From the NCBI RefSeq assembly GCF_000298195.1, contig NZ_BAHC01000046.1:1-64000 (forward strand): a stretch of 64,000 nt of DNA, written 5' to 3'. A program made the translations under genes and the position numbers. The DNA comes from Gordonia rhizosphera NBRC 16068. GTDB taxonomy: Bacteria; Actinomycetota; Actinomycetes; Mycobacteriales; Mycobacteriaceae. How positions within the stretch are numbered: the first letter of the stretch is position 1; every line of letters starts with the position of its first letter. Under the pieces are notes generated by a model that worked only from the letters and a program-made list of their open reading frames with translations, searched no databases and had not been told where the DNA came from. This document shows positions 8,266-18,426 of the stretch, piece by piece.

Positions 8266-9738
8266 ATGATCACGGTGGCGCCGACCGAGGTCAGGAGGGC
8301 GACAATCGTTACCGAGCAACCCGCGACGGCCGCCCAAAAATCCGGCGATCCGGACGAAACGGGCGCGTCTGCGACGCCGGACCCCGCGGATCCGACGCCA
8401 CCCAAACCTCGCCGTGACAAACATCTCTACCAGATCGACCTCGTGCGGTTGGTCACGTTCGCCGGAGTCATCCTCGACCACGTGATCCTGGGGATCGCCA
8501 CCCAGGTGAACGTCGCGGCCGGTGGTGTCGGGCTCCTGCTGCGCTATACCCGCTACTCCTTCTTCGCGCTCACCGGGTTCGTCCTGACCTATCAGTACCG
8601 GCACCGCGATCTGCGGGCACGCACCTTCTGGCGGCGGCGCTACAAGCTGATCGGTCTGCCGTTCCTCGTGTGGAGCCTGTTCTACTGGGTCTACGGGCGC
8701 TACGAGACGGGCGGTGTCGACGCGCTGCAGGGGATCTTCGCCACCACCGGCGACATGACCCTTGCGCTCAAGAGCATCGCGTACGACCTCATCACCGGCA
8801 ACGCCTGGTATCACCTGTACTTCCTGTCCGTGAGCATGCAGATCTACGCGGTCTTCCCCGGCGTGCTGTGGCTGCTGAAACGGACATGGGGCCGCCATCG
8901 CTACCTACTCGCGGTCAGCGGCGCGTTCCAGGCGCTGATGATGTACCTGATGGTGCGCCCACCGCTGCCCTTCTTCAGACACGGCCTGCAAGGCGAAGTG
9001 TGGAGTCACCTGGTCGTCACCATCATCCCGTACCAGTTCTTCGTGCTCGCCGGATGCGTCGCCGCCATGCACTACGAGGCCTTCCAGGGCTTCATGGTGC
9101 GGTGGCGGTGGGCGATCCTGGCCGCCGGCGCGGTGACCATCACGGCGACGCTGGTCTACTACACGCATGACGTCGAGTCCGGCGAGAGCATCTTCCGCGC
9201 CACCAACGTCTTCATGCTGCACAACTCGTTCGCCTACATCGCGATCATCCTGATCCTCTATGTGCTCGGCACGATGTGGCAGGACCGTCGGCGAGCCGGT
9301 TCGGTCACCGACACGGTGATGCGGACCGCGGCGGACCGTTCCTTCGGCATCTACCTCGCTCATGCGCTGGCGCTCGCCGCGCTAGAGCCGACGATCCACA
9401 AGTACATCGACCTCCCGCCGGGACTGCTGATCACCGTCAGCTTCATCGCCACGGTGGCGCTGACGGTGTTCATCGTCGAGGTGCTGCGCCGTAGCCCGAT
9501 CAGCCTCATCACGACCGGCCGCAACCGGATCGACTGGCGCTCGCAGAACCCAGTCCGATCTGCTGTGGTCGGCGTCGCGGCGGTGCTCCTGGGTCTCGTC
9601 CTGCGCGGCGTGTTCACCATGCAGGCCGGGACACTCGTCGCCGCGACGGGCGCGCTGCTGATCGTCTCCGCCGCAGTCGTGTTCCGGCATCAGTGGGCCA
9701 ACCGCGGCCACAACCTCTACACCGAGATCCCGGTCTGA
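8266..9738 (+). CDS. Membrane acyltransferase, Acyltransf_3 (OafA/WecH-like)
   Basis: 490 residues: a hydrophilic ~60-residue N-terminus rich in Pro/Thr, then about ten transmembrane segments. The motif DLVRLVTFAGVILDHVI carries the Arg...His arrangement of the Acyltransf_3 family, followed by RYTRYSFFALTGFVLTYQYR and FWRRRYKLIGLPFLVWSLFYW. Such proteins transfer acyl groups to cell-surface carbohydrates or lipids. ATG at 8266 was chosen; a GTG three codons later is possible. It may be cotranscribed with the MFS gene and ends at a strong hairpin. Confidence 0.82.
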   Translation: MITVAPTEVRRATIVTEQPATAAQKSGDPDETGASATPDPADPTPPKPRRDKHLYQIDLVRLVTFAGVILDHVILGIATQVNVAAGGVGLLLRYTRYSFFALTGFVLTYQYRHRDLRARTFWRRRYKLIGLPFLVWSLFYWVYGRYETGGVDALQGIFATTGDMTLALKSIAYDLITGNAWYHLYFLSVSMQIYAVFPGVLWLLKRTWGRHRYLLAVSGAFQALMMYLMVRPPLPFFRHGLQGEVWSHLVVTIIPYQFFVLAGCVAAMHYEAFQGFMVRWRWAILAAGAVTITATLVYYTHDVESGESIFRATNVFMLHNSFAYIAIILILYVLGTMWQDRRRAGSVTDTVMRTAADRSFGIYLAHALALAALEPTIHKYIDLPPGLLITVSFIATVALTVFIVEVLRRSPISLITTGRNRIDWRSQNPVRSAVVGVAAVLLGLVLRGVFTMQAGTLVAATGALLIVSAAVVFRHQWANRGHNLYTEIPV

Positions 9739-9761
9739 TCTCTTCGCCGAGGCGGGCCGAT

Positions 9762-9802
9762 CGTCTGAAGTGAGTTCCGCATCGCGGAGCTCACTTCAGA
9801 CG
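9762..9802. terminator. Bidirectional terminator hairpin
   Basis: 19-bp arms (9762-9780 and 9784-9802) separated by 3 nt; all pairs match except one G-T wobble. It lies between the convergent acyltransferase and SGNH hydrolase genes. Confidence 0.8.
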
Positions 9803-9826
9803 CTCTCCGTGGTGATCTTCAGACGG

Positions 9827-10735
9827 TCAGCCGCGCAGCGCGCTGAGCACGAGTTGGGCGACCGCTTCGCGTCCACGCCGGTTCGGGTGATACGCCACGG
9901 GGAACTGGAGCCCACGGACCCACGGATCGGGTGAACACGCGGCGTGCGCGGCACCGGCCCGCGACGCGCTGATCAGTCGGACCCCGCTCACCCGCGCTGC
10001 GCGGGCGGTGGCGATCGTGAGCCCGTCGAAGATCCGGACGGTCTGCGTGGCCTGCTGCGGCGTCAACGGCACCAACGGACACCGGGTCGCCCGCGCGTCG
10101 AGCACCGGCGTGTAATCGACGAGGAGGATCTCCGCGTGGGGTGCGCGCAGCCGGACGGCCGCGATCAGCTCGACCATCGAGCGTTCCACCGCGGCGTAGT
10201 CGGCGGGCATGGGCGCGGGAGGTGCCGCGCGACGGTGCAGACAGCGACGCAGGTGTGTGAACCGGGCCCTCACATTGGCGCAGCTCCAGCTGAGAAGGCG
10301 ACCGATGTAGTCGATGTCGTTGCCGCCGGTGGTGATCGTCACCAGGTCGGTGTCGGGGGTGACCGCGTCGATCTGCGGCCGGTCGGCGAACGGGCGCTGA
10401 GGTGTGTTCAGGATGTTCGCGGTGGTGGCACCCGAACAGGTCACGTCGGTCAGCCGCATGCGGTGGGCCGCGGCCACCCGATGCGGGTAGTCGTCGGTGG
10501 TGCGGAAGCACCGCACGTCGGCGATGGGTGCCGCGCCCGGGCCCGCGGCATACGAGCTCCCCAGCGCCACATACTTCCGGCCGGGTTTGATCCAGACGTC
10601 GATATGCGACGAGCCGAGCGCCCGCGCCGGCGGGGCGACCACCTCGGTCGCCGCGGTCCCCGGAATCACGACGGCGGCAACCGCGGCCGCTGCGACGACG
10701 ATTGTCGCGATCCGGGACAGCAGCGGTCGACGCAT
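9827..10735 (-). CDS. Secreted SGNH/GDSL hydrolase
   Basis: 302 residues. The N-terminus RRPLLSRIATIVVAAAAVAAV is a signal peptide with cleavage probably after an Ala-rich stretch near residue 30-38. SGNH blocks are visible: YVALGSSYAAGPG (block I, catalytic Ser), TCSGATTANIL (block II, Gly), TITTGGNDIDYIG (block III, Asn) and YHPNRRGREAVA (block V, His). It is likely an esterase or lipase acting on acylated envelope or extracellular substrates. The ATG at 10735 puts the signal peptide at the N-terminus; a GTG two codons upstream is possible. It is divergent from the LVIVD gene across 194 bp. Confidence 0.85.
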   Translation of the reverse strand: MRRPLLSRIATIVVAAAAVAAVVIPGTAATEVVAPPARALGSSHIDVWIKPGRKYVALGSSYAAGPGAAPIADVRCFRTTDDYPHRVAAAHRMRLTDVTCSGATTANILNTPQRPFADRPQIDAVTPDTDLVTITTGGNDIDYIGRLLSWSCANVRARFTHLRRCLHRRAAPPAPMPADYAAVERSMVELIAAVRLRAPHAEILLVDYTPVLDARATRCPLVPLTPQQATQTVRIFDGLTIATARAARVSGVRLISASRAGAAHAACSPDPWVRGLQFPVAYHPNRRGREAVAQLVLSALRG

Positions 10736-10929
10736 TGGCACAGTTTCACACACGCCCACGCGCCCGTCTGGACGGGCACGCTGACCCGCGCGGACATGCG
10801 ATGCGGCACACGTCTTGAAATTGCATTTCTTCTCCCGGAGAACCAAGTTCTTCGAACCGCCGAACTGGGTCGCCTGACCGACTAGGGTCGACGTCCAACC
10901 AAGACCGCAAGACTCTGGGGGGAGCGGGT

Positions 10930-12517
10930 ATGTCACATCATCGGGGTATAGGCCGCCCAGACAGCCCGCGGATGGTCCGCAAGACCGTCCTGGCAACTAC
11001 CGTGGCAACCGCCACGGTCATGGTCGCCACGCTCGGCGCCGTTCCCGCCGAAGCAACGACCCATTACTACCCGGACATATCGGAGACGTCGGTCCCCAAG
11101 GCTGTCTGCGGTCCCGGTTCACTGCCCGAACCCGGCCTACAGGGCGACGTCAGCGCCGAGGACCGCAACTCCGGCCGGAGCCGTCTCGGCTACCGCTGCA
11201 ACATCACCAAGCTCGGCAACGTCCGCGGCGCCGGTGGCGGCATCGTGTCGGTCACCTTCGATCACTGCAGCTACACCGGCAGTCTGTTCCCGGGCACCAA
11301 CCTGGTCCCGCAACCCGGTGTACAGGTCGTGGACGTCTCGAACCCGCGTAGACCCCGGGTCGCCGGATCACTCGACGAGCCGGCGATGCGCGGCGGCACG
11401 TGGGAGACGTTGAAGGTCAACCACAAACGCAAGTTGCTGGCCGCCACCTCGGTGCCACTGCTGTGGGGCGGCGGATTCTTCTCCGTTTACGACATCTCCG
11501 ACTGCGAACATCCGCGACTGCTCAACCGTGGTGCCGGAACCAAGACTCCGTTGCCATTCGACTCCCACGAGGGGGGTTTCTCCCCCGATGGGCGGACCTA
11601 CTGGGCATCGGGCATCTTTCCGGGCCATCTGAGCGCCATAGACATCTCGAATCCGGCCGCACCGACGGTGATCTGGCAGGGTCTGCACAGTGTCCTCGGG
11701 CACGGGTTCGGCATCTCACCCAACGGGAACCGGATGTACCTGTCGAACGCTGCCGGCATCACCGTCCTCGACATCAGCGACATCCAGAAACGCAAGCCCT
11801 ACCCCCGGGTGCCGCACGTGGCGGCCTATCTCTGGCCCGACGGGCAGGTCAACCAGCACACGATCCCGGTGACCTACGGCGGCAACCCCTACATCCTGAC
11901 CGCCGACGAACTCGGTTCCGGTGGTGTCAAGGTGTTCGACGTCACGAAGCCGAACCGCCCGCGGTACGTGTCGCAGATCAAACTAGAGATCAATCTCCCG
12001 GAGAACCTCGACACCAACCTGCGCTCCTCGATGGGCGGCAGCGTATTCAACAGCAATCCGCATTATTGTTCGGCGGATCGACCCCACAACCCGACGGCAC
12101 TGGCCTGTTCATGGGAGTCGTCGGGCATCCGTGTCTTCGACATCCGCGACCCGCACAAGATCTCCGAGATCGCGTACTACAACCCACCGGCGCAGAAAGG
12201 CGCCACGATCGTCGACCTGCCCAATTCCGCCCACGTCCTCGCATCGATATCCGGTGCGCCGGCCGTCGAGTTCCTGAGTTTCGGGATGTCGGTGCTCAAC
12301 GGCAAGGTGCGCCTCGATCAGGCGATCGGTCCGCGGACCGCGGACCGGGATGATCGTGGGCGGTGACATGGCGACCGACTGGTGTTTCTCCCCACCGGAG
12401 TTCCACGGCAACCAGATCTGGACCACGTGTTCCGACGGCGGGTTCTATGCGCTCGCACTCAGCCCGCGGGTCTACACGCCACCGGCCGACCAGGAATCCA
12501 CACTGGGGACGACGTGA
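10930..12517 (+). pseudogene. LVIVD beta-propeller secreted protein, frameshifted near the 3' end
   Basis: The first frame gives 478 residues: a signal peptide (VLATTVATATVMVATLGAVPAEA), then LVIVD-type beta-propeller repeats such as VQVVDVSNPRRPRVAGSL, FSVYDISDCEHPRLL, LSAIDISNPAAPTVIW, ITVLDISDIQKRKPYPR, VKVFDVTKPNRPRYVSQI and IRVFDIRDPHKISEI. It then hits a premature TGA at 12364. The adjacent frame continues seamlessly (VGGDMATDWCFSPPEF, then IWTTCSDGGFYALALSPRVY) to TGA at 12515-12517, which overlaps the GTG start of the DUF305 gene. The shift coincides with a 7-bp tandem duplication at 12331-12344; removing one copy restores one continuous frame. A GGGGGGAG ribosome site precedes the ATG. 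The truncated protein could still fold. Confidence 0.85.
12331..12344 (+). repeat. 7-bp tandem duplication causing the frameshift
   Basis: CCGCGGA occurs twice head to tail (12331-12337, 12338-12344). Seven bases is +1 modulo 3, exactly the shift needed to join the two reading frames of the LVIVD gene. Confidence 0.9.
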
Positions 12518-13176
12518 CCGCGCGTCGCGTGATCGCTGCACTCGGCGTCGTCGTGGCTGTCACCGCGGCGTTGACCATCGGCGGGGTCCTCGGCGCCGCA
12601 TGGCAGGACCATCGGACATCCGCCGACCGCTCACACAACCCCAGCGCGACCGACATCGGGTTCGCCCAGGACATGTCGGTCCACCACGATCAGGCGATCC
12701 TGATGGGCCGCTCCCTGTCCCGGGACGTGGCACCGGACGTGAGCGGTCTGGCAGACCGGATCGTCGCCGCGCAGACCGCCGAGGTGGCTCGGATGCGCGC
12801 GATGCTCTTATGGTTCGGTGCGCCGCTGACGTCATCGACACCGATGGCCTGGATGACCGACGCGAGCGGACATGGTCACCGCACGATGGGGACATCGACC
12901 TCCGAAGAGCCCCGGATGGAGGGGATGGCCGGCATCGGCGAACTCACCAGACTGGCCAACCTACACGGACGTGCGGCGGAGATCCTGTTCCTGCAGTTGA
13001 TGATCCGCCACCACGAGGGCGGACTCACCATGGCGGTGGCCACGCACAACGATCCGACCGCGAGCGAGACGACGAGGGCAATGGCGCTCACGATGATCGG
13101 TGAGCAAGGCGACGAGATCGGCCGAATGACCATGCTGCTGCGTGATCGAGGCGCACAACCGCTCCCCCATCCGTGA
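12514..13176 (+). CDS. DUF305 membrane-anchored/secreted protein
   Basis: 220 residues: a short basic N-terminus, then one hydrophobic segment (VIAALGVVVAVTAALTIGGVLGAA, about 6-29) as anchor or signal, then a DUF305 four-helix domain with the two characteristic His-rich motifs, FAQDMSVHHDQAILMG and LQLMIRHHEGGLTMAVA. DUF305 is a ferritin-like helical bundle suspected to bind metal. The GTG start overlaps the ancestral stop of the LVIVD gene (GTGA), so translation was coupled; the upstream frameshift may now reduce its expression. A central segment is rich in Met and His (MAWMTDASGHGHRTMG). Confidence 0.87.
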   Translation: MTARRVIAALGVVVAVTAALTIGGVLGAAWQDHRTSADRSHNPSATDIGFAQDMSVHHDQAILMGRSLSRDVAPDVSGLADRIVAAQTAEVARMRAMLLWFGAPLTSSTPMAWMTDASGHGHRTMGTSTSEEPRMEGMAGIGELTRLANLHGRAAEILFLQLMIRHHEGGLTMAVATHNDPTASETTRAMALTMIGEQGDEIGRMTMLLRDRGAQPLPHP

Positions 13177-13197
13177 ACCCGCCAACACGGGTCTGCG

Positions 13198-14043
13198 TCA
13201 GAAGATCTGCGGCAGGTCCGTCGAGACGCGATCGGTGAACGTCGCAGGCCGCTTCTCGAGGAACGAGGTCACGCCTTCGGCCACGTCGGCCATAGTGCCT
13301 CGGTAGTAAATGGCCTTCGAATCCGCCTCGTGCGCGACCCACGGGCTCGGCGCACCCGCCATCCGCCATAACAACTGCCGGGTCAGGGCCACCGACACCG
13401 GGGCGGTGCCCGACGTCATCTCCCGAGCCACCGCGATCGCGGTCTTGAGCACCTCGTCCTTGGGCACCACCTGCTGCACGAGTCCACGATCGTGCGCCTC
13501 GGCGACCGGGACCATCTTGGCCCCCATCGTCCACTGCAACGCGGTGGGCAAGCCCACGAGTTTCGGCAGGAACCACGACGACGCGGCCTCCGGAACCAGC
13601 CCCCGCTGGGCGAAGACGAAGCCGAACCTGGCGTCCTCCGATGCGACCCGGACGTCGGCGGGCAGCGTCATGGTGACACCCACGCCGGCCGACGGACCGT
13701 TGATGGCCATGACGACGGGTTTGAGCGAGGCGAAGATGCGCAGCGTGACCTGGCCACCCATGTCACGCGGGACCGCTCCGGGCTCTTCCTGCTCGAGTTC
13801 GAAGGTGGTGGCTCCTCCGCCGAGGTCGGCACCCGCGCAGAATGCACGCCCGGTCCCGGTGATCACCACGGCCCGGATCGTGTCGTCGGCGTCGGTCTCG
13901 TCGAAAACGGCAATCAACTCCTTCCCCATCTGATAAGTGAAGGCGTTGAGCCGGTCGGGGCGGTTGAGTCGGATGATCGCGATCTCGTCGTCGCGTTCGA
14001 GGACGATGTGCTTTTCGTCGGTCTGTTCGGTGAGAGAGGTCAC
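13198..14043 (-). CDS. Enoyl-CoA hydratase/isomerase (crotonase family)
   Basis: 281 residues, crotonase fold. The first oxyanion-hole segment is GTGRAFCAGADLGGG; the second is INGPSAGVGVTMTLPADVRVASEDARFGFVFAQRGLVPEAAS, and GLVPEA supplies the catalytic Glu of hydratases. The C-terminus holds the trimer helices. It probably hydrates trans-2-enoyl-CoA in fatty-acid or branched-chain breakdown; the exact substrate cannot be read. The start is GTG. It converges on the DUF305 gene with a 21-bp gap. Confidence 0.88.
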   Translation of the reverse strand: MTSLTEQTDEKHIVLERDDEIAIIRLNRPDRLNAFTYQMGKELIAVFDETDADDTIRAVVITGTGRAFCAGADLGGGATTFELEQEEPGAVPRDMGGQVTLRIFASLKPVVMAINGPSAGVGVTMTLPADVRVASEDARFGFVFAQRGLVPEAASSWFLPKLVGLPTALQWTMGAKMVPVAEAHDRGLVQQVVPKDEVLKTAIAVAREMTSGTAPVSVALTRQLLWRMAGAPSPWVAHEADSKAIYYRGTMADVAEGVTSFLEKRPATFTDRVSTDLPQIF

Positions 14044-14103
14044 CGGATCAACCTACGCGATGACCGAGCGAGCGTTCAGACGGTTGGGGTGGGAGTCGTG
14101 GGA

Positions 14104-14156
14104 GTGGTCTCGATACACCTCCTCACTACGTTCGTCGGCACTCGACCAGCGGAAGG
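14104..14156. repeat. REP-like intergenic element
   Basis: The segment running from TGGTCTCGATACACCTCC to CACTCGACCAGCGGAAGG resembles a short dispersed intergenic repeat I associate with Gordonia-type genomes, with complementary ends (TGGT-CTCGA against TCGACCA). Only this copy is in the window, so repetitiveness is recalled rather than shown. Confidence 0.45.
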
Positions 14157-14169
14157 AGGGGTGAGAAGG

Positions 14170-14207
14170 ACGACGGCGGCGCCACCCGAGGGTGACGCCG
14201 CCGTCGT
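14170..14207 (-). terminator. clpC transcription terminator
   Basis: A 12-bp perfect GC-rich stem (14170-14181 with 14196-14207) continues after one mismatch into an inner 5-bp stem CACCC/GGGTG with a GA apex. It lies 17 bp beyond the clpC stop. Confidence 0.8.
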
Positions 14208-14223
14208 TGTTGTTCAGTTGTGG

Positions 14224-16770
14224 TTAGCCGGTCTCGCCCTTGGAGTCGCCGGCCTTGGTCAGCTCGGCGGGGGCGTCGGGCACCTCGCGCGGCTTGGCCG
14301 AGCCGGTGAAGGTGAACTTGGCGCTTTCGCCGTCGTCCTCGCCGTCCCAGCCCTCGACGTCGACCAGCACGATCTGTCCGGCGTGAATCTCGTTGAAGAG
14401 GATCTTCTCCGACAGCTGGTCCTCGACCTCGCGCTGGATGGTGCGACGCAGCGGCCGGGCACCGAGCACCGGGTCGAACCCGCGCCTGGCGAGCAGGTTC
14501 TTGGCCTTCTCGGTGAGCTCGAGCGCCATGTCCTTGTTCTTCAACTGCGCCTCGACCCGGCCGATCATCAGGTCGACCATCTCGATGATCTCCTGCTGCG
14601 TCAGCTGGTGGAAGACGATGACGTCGTCGATACGGTTGAGGAACTCGGGCCGGAAGTGCTTCTTGAGCTCGTCGTTGACCTTGAGCTTCATCCGCTCGTA
14701 GTTCGACGTCGAGTCGTCACCCTTCGTGAAGCCCAGTCCCACGGCCTTGGAGATGTCGGAAGTACCGAGGTTCGAGGTGAAGATCAGCACGGTGTTCTTG
14801 AAGTCGACCGTGCGTCCCTGACCGTCGGTGAGGCGGCCGTCCTCGAGGACCTGCAGCAGCGTGTTGTAGATCTCCGAGTGGGCCTTCTCGATCTCGTCGA
14901 ACAGCACCACCGAGAACGGCTTGCGGCGCACCTTCTCGGTGAGCTGGCCGCCCTCTTCGTAGCCGACGTAGCCGGGAGGGGCACCGAACAGCCGCGACGC
15001 GGTGAACCGGTCGTGGAACTCGCCCATGTCGATCTGGATGAGCGCGTCGTCCTCGCCGAACAGGAAGTTCGCCAGTGCCTTGGACAGCTCGGTCTTACCG
15101 ACGCCGGACGGGCCGGCGAAGATGAACGAGCCCGACGGACGCTTGGGGTCCTTCAGACCGGCGCGGGTGCGGCGGATGGCCTTGGAGACGGCCTTGACCG
15201 CATCCTCCTGGCCGATGATCCGCTTGTGCAGTTCCTCCTCCATGCGGAGCAGACGGGTGGTCTCCTCCTCGGTGAGCTTGAACACCGGGATACCGGTCCA
15301 GTTGCCCAGCACCTCGGCGATCTGCTCGTCGTCGACCTCGGCCACGACGTCCATGTCACCGCTGCGCCACTGCTTCTCACGGTCGGCACGCTCGTTGACG
15401 AGCTGCTTCTCCTTGTCGCGCAGTCGGGCCGCCTTCTCGAAGTCCTGCGCGTCGATCGCGGACTCCTTCTCCTTGCGCGCTTCGGCGATCCGGTCATCGA
15501 ATTCCCGCAGGTCTGGCGGCGCGGTCATCCGGCGGATGCGCATCCGCGCGCCCGCCTCGTCGATGAGGTCGATCGCCTTGTCCGGCAGGAATCGGTCGTT
15601 GATGTAGCGGTCGGCCAGCGTCGCGGCGGCGACGAGCGCACCGTCGGTGATGGACACCCGGTGGTGGCTCTCGTAGCGGTCGCGCAGACCCTTGAGGATC
15701 TCGATGGTGTGCTCGACCGACGGCTCGCCGACCTGCACCGGCTGGAACCGGCGCTCGAGTGCGGCGTCCTTCTCGATGTACTTGCGGTACTCGTCGAGGG
15801 TGGTGGCACCGATGGTCTGCAGTTCGCCGCGGGCCAGCTTCGGCTTGAGGATGCTGGCGGCGTCGATCGCACCCTCGGCGGCACCCGCTCCGACCAGCGT
15901 GTGCAGCTCGTCGATGAACAGGATGATGTCGCCGCGGGTGTTGATCTCCTTGAGCACCTTCTTCAGGCGTTCCTCGAAGTCACCGCGGTAGCGGCTGCCG
16001 GCCACCAACGACCCGAGGTCGAGGGTGTAGAGCTGCTTGTCCTTCAGCGTCTCGGGCACCTGGCCGTTGACGATGGCCTGGGCGAGACCCTCGACTACGG
16101 CGGTCTTGCCGACGCCGGGCTCGCCGATCAGCACCGGGTTGTTCTTGGTGCGGCGGCTCAGCACCTGCATGACCCGCTCGATCTCCTTCTCGCGGCCGAT
16201 GACGGGGTCGAGTTTGCCCTCGCCCGCGGCGGCGGTCAGGTTTCTGCCGAACTGGTCGAGCACCAGCGAGGTCGACGGGGTGCCGGACTCGGTGCTGCGA
16301 CCGCCGGTACCTGCCTCCTGCGGCTCCTTGCCCTGGTAACCCGACAGCAGCTGGATGACCTGCTGACGGACCCGGTTGAGGTCGGCGCCCAGCTTGACCA
16401 GCACCTGAGCGGCCACGCCCTCACCCTCGCGGATCAGGCCGAGGAGGATGTGCTCGGTGCCGATGTAGTTGTGGCCGAGCTGCAGCGCCTCACGCAGCGA
16501 CAGCTCGAGCACCTTCTTGGCGCGCGGCGTGAACGGGATGTGTCCCGACGGTGCCTGCTGACCCTGGCCGATGATTTCCTCGACCTGGCTGCGGACACCC
16601 TCGAGAGAGATCCCGAGCGACTCGAGCGCCTTGGCGGCGACACCCTCACCCTCGTGGATCAAACCCAGGAGGATGTGCTCGGTGCCGATGTAGTTGTGGT
16701 TGAGCATCCGCGCTTCTTCTTGGGCGAGCACGACGACTCGTCGAGCGCGGTCGGTGAACCGTTCGAACAT
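14224..16770 (-). CDS. clpC: ATP-dependent Clp protease ATP-binding subunit ClpC
   Basis: 848 residues, the length of mycobacterial ClpC1. It has two Clp_N repeats (about 1-145; [15 protein letters not shown] and its second copy [21 protein letters not shown]), Walker A of the first AAA module GEPGVGKT at 216-223 with [20 protein letters not shown] downstream, a UVR middle domain ([25 protein letters not shown]), second-module Walker [23 protein letters not shown], and the C-terminal D2 small domain. It is the cytosolic hexameric unfoldase that feeds ClpP1P2. The ATG has GGGAG five nt upstream. The gene is monocistronic, with its own terminator. Confidence 0.97.
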   Translation of the reverse strand: MFERFTDRARRVVVLAQEEARMLNHNYIGTEHILLGLIHEGEGVAAKALESLGISLEGVRSQVEEIIGQGQQAPSGHIPFTPRAKKVLELSLREALQLGHNYIGTEHILLGLIREGEGVAAQVLVKLGADLNRVRQQVIQLLSGYQGKEPQEAGTGGRSTESGTPSTSLVLDQFGRNLTAAAGEGKLDPVIGREKEIERVMQVLSRRTKNNPVLIGEPGVGKTAVVEGLAQAIVNGQVPETLKDKQLYTLDLGSLVAGSRYRGDFEERLKKVLKEINTRGDIILFIDELHTLVGAGAAEGAIDAASILKPKLARGELQTIGATTLDEYRKYIEKDAALERRFQPVQVGEPSVEHTIEILKGLRDRYESHHRVSITDGALVAAATLADRYINDRFLPDKAIDLIDEAGARMRIRRMTAPPDLREFDDRIAEARKEKESAIDAQDFEKAARLRDKEKQLVNERADREKQWRSGDMDVVAEVDDEQIAEVLGNWTGIPVFKLTEEETTRLLRMEEELHKRIIGQEDAVKAVSKAIRRTRAGLKDPKRPSGSFIFAGPSGVGKTELSKALANFLFGEDDALIQIDMGEFHDRFTASRLFGAPPGYVGYEEGGQLTEKVRRKPFSVVLFDEIEKAHSEIYNTLLQVLEDGRLTDGQGRTVDFKNTVLIFTSNLGTSDISKAVGLGFTKGDDSTSNYERMKLKVNDELKKHFRPEFLNRIDDVIVFHQLTQQEIIEMVDLMIGRVEAQLKNKDMALELTEKAKNLLARRGFDPVLGARPLRRTIQREVEDQLSEKILFNEIHAGQIVLVDVEGWDGEDDGESAKFTFTGSAKPREVPDAPAELTKAGDSKGETG

Positions 16771-17001
16771 TGTTCTCCCTCACGTTGCTTGCGCCCCGGC
16801 CGTCGGTGACCACAGCGGCGTCGACTGCAGCGGTGTCGTGTATGACGACCAGCCTGCTTCCACTCTAGTGGTCGCTTTCAATGCAGCTACAGTTAACGAC
16901 GATCGAGAATCGTTTCCGTGACCGTCACGGCGGGGGTCTGCGCAGTACAACCGCCCACGTAGGTGCCGTGTTCCTCCCCCGCTACGCCGAGAGCGAACGC
17001 A
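16771..17001. other. clpC upstream region
   Basis: 231 bp with no gene. It must hold the clpC promoter and contains a short perfect palindrome at 16916-16930 (arms CCGTGAC/GTCACGG around one base) and a CCACT-CT-AGTGG repeat at about 16859-16870. I cannot assign a regulator. Confidence 0.4.
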
Positions 17002-17763
17002 TCATTTCGCGTGGACCGCGATGACGTTTCCGGACGGATCGGTGAACCAGGCGATATCGGGGCCGCGTCCGCCTCCCCGTGCGATACCCCGCTCGTCCTG
17101 GTCGAAACCGTCGTATCGGAGGAATTCCACGCCCCGGCCCGCGAGGTCGTCGACGGCGCGCTCGAGGTCGTCGACGGGAAGGTTCAGGATCGTGTGCGTC
17201 GCCGGCTCGTGGTCGGGTTTGGGGTAGACGAGCACCGTGGTACCGCGGTTGATCCGGATGCCCAGCACGCCCACCGGGAACCGCAGCACCCGCATGCCGA
17301 GGACCTCTCGGTAGAAGGCGTCGGCGGCGTCGAGGTCGCGCACAGCGAATCCGCTGTACGGCGAGGTCGGGTTGGCGCTCATCTCGGCCTCGAACTCGTC
17401 GGCGAGCCGCACGATCTGCAGCCAGTTGCCGTCGGGGTCCTTCACCGTGCCGAAGTAGGTGCCTCCACCCTTGTCCTCGAGCGCGCTGACCCATTCGGCG
17501 CCGAGCGCGTCGATGCGGGCGGCCGTGGCCAGTGGGTCGTCGACCTCGACGTTGAGGATCGCTCGCGCGCCCCCGGTGTTCGGCCCGGACACGTCGTCGC
17601 GTTTGTCGAACATGATGTAGAAGCCGTCGAGTTCGATGATGTCGTAGCCGGGCCCGTCCGAGACGGTGCCGATCCGCGCCTCGAACACGGTGGCGTACCA
17701 CCGGGCGAGGGCATGGGGGTCGTCGCTGGACAGCAGCATGGAGCCGATCGTTGCGGTAGCCAT
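17002..17763 (-). CDS. VOC-family protein (two glyoxalase-like domains)
   Basis: 253 residues: two tandem vicinal-oxygen-chelate modules. The first starts at ATIGSMLLSSDDPHALARWYATVF and ends with DPDGNWLQIVRL; the second starts at SGFAVRDLDAADAFYREVLGMRVLRF and ends with DPSGNVIAVH. The metal-ligand positions of true glyoxalases are only partly visible, so enzyme, resistance protein or ligand binder all remain possible. ATG at 17763 was preferred to a GTG five codons upstream. It is divergent from the ECF sigma gene across 111 bp; the sigma factor's own partner is also a VOC protein. Confidence 0.82.
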   Translation of the reverse strand: MATATIGSMLLSSDDPHALARWYATVFEARIGTVSDGPGYDIIELDGFYIMFDKRDDVSGPNTGGARAILNVEVDDPLATAARIDALGAEWVSALEDKGGGTYFGTVKDPDGNWLQIVRLADEFEAEMSANPTSPYSGFAVRDLDAADAFYREVLGMRVLRFPVGVLGIRINRGTTVLVYPKPDHEPATHTILNLPVDDLERAVDDLAGRGVEFLRYDGFDQDERGIARGGGRGPDIAWFTDPSGNVIAVHAK

Positions 17764-17874
17764 ACCCGGGTAGACCACTCACAGGTCTGGGAGTCATCGG
17801 TTCATGTGCTCCGGCTCGGCAGAAATTTCTGCCGAGGGCGTCGGAAAATCGCGGCCGGGAACGACGATGAGTAT

Positions 17875-18426
17875 GTGAGCGGCGAACAGCAGGGTCCGTC
17901 CGAGGGCGGAGCACCGGCGCTGCTGGCGGTGTACGACGATGCGCTGCCGGCGGTGTACGGATATCTGTTGCGCCGATGTTCGGACCGGCGGGTCGCCGAA
18001 GACCTCACGTCCGAGACCTTTCTCGCCGCAATGGACACGGTGCGCCGCGACATCGACGCCCGACCCAGCACCGGGTGGTTGATCGGAGTGGCCCGGCACA
18101 AACTGGCCGACCACTGGCGCGCGAGGCAACGCACACCCGAACCGGTCGAGGACGTCCCGGAGACGGCCCAGGACGACTGGGACGCACACCTAGACCGGAT
18201 GCTCGCGCACTACACGCTGGCCCGCATGTCACCGATCCATCGCGCGGTGCTGACGCTCCGCTACGTCGATGACCTGCCCGTCGGCGACTGTGCCGCGCAC
18301 CTCGACCGCACCGTCGGCGCCACCGAGGCGCTGCTCACCCGGGCCAAGCGGGCCTTCCGCGCGGCCTACCCGGACCCCGAACCGCGGTCCGACCTACCCA
18401 CCACCGGGAGAGGAGGTCACGCATGA
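17875..18426 (+). CDS. ECF-type RNA polymerase sigma factor
   Basis: 183 residues. Region 2 is VYGYLLRRCSDRRVAEDLTSETFLAAM, with the -10-reading helix near TGWLIGVARHKLADHWRARQR; region 4 is LARMSPIHRAVLTLRYVDDLPVGDCAAHLDRTVGATEALLTRAKRAFRAAY, containing the HTH that reads the -35 box. No other start codon lies in frame close to the domain boundary, so GTG at 17875 is used although its ribosome site is weak. The stop overlaps the start of the following VOC gene (ATGA), so the two are translationally coupled; no classical transmembrane anti-sigma factor is adjacent. Confidence 0.87.
   Translation: MSGEQQGPSEGGAPALLAVYDDALPAVYGYLLRRCSDRRVAEDLTSETFLAAMDTVRRDIDARPSTGWLIGVARHKLADHWRARQRTPEPVEDVPETAQDDWDAHLDRMLAHYTLARMSPIHRAVLTLRYVDDLPVGDCAAHLDRTVGATEALLTRAKRAFRAAYPDPEPRSDLPTTGRGGHA

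Noticed and set aside
13492-16809. Very long open frame on the plus strand opposite clpC
   Set aside because: It is antisense to a complete ClpC; the translation is a low-complexity Leu/Val/Asp/Arg-rich product typical of a high-GC shadow frame.
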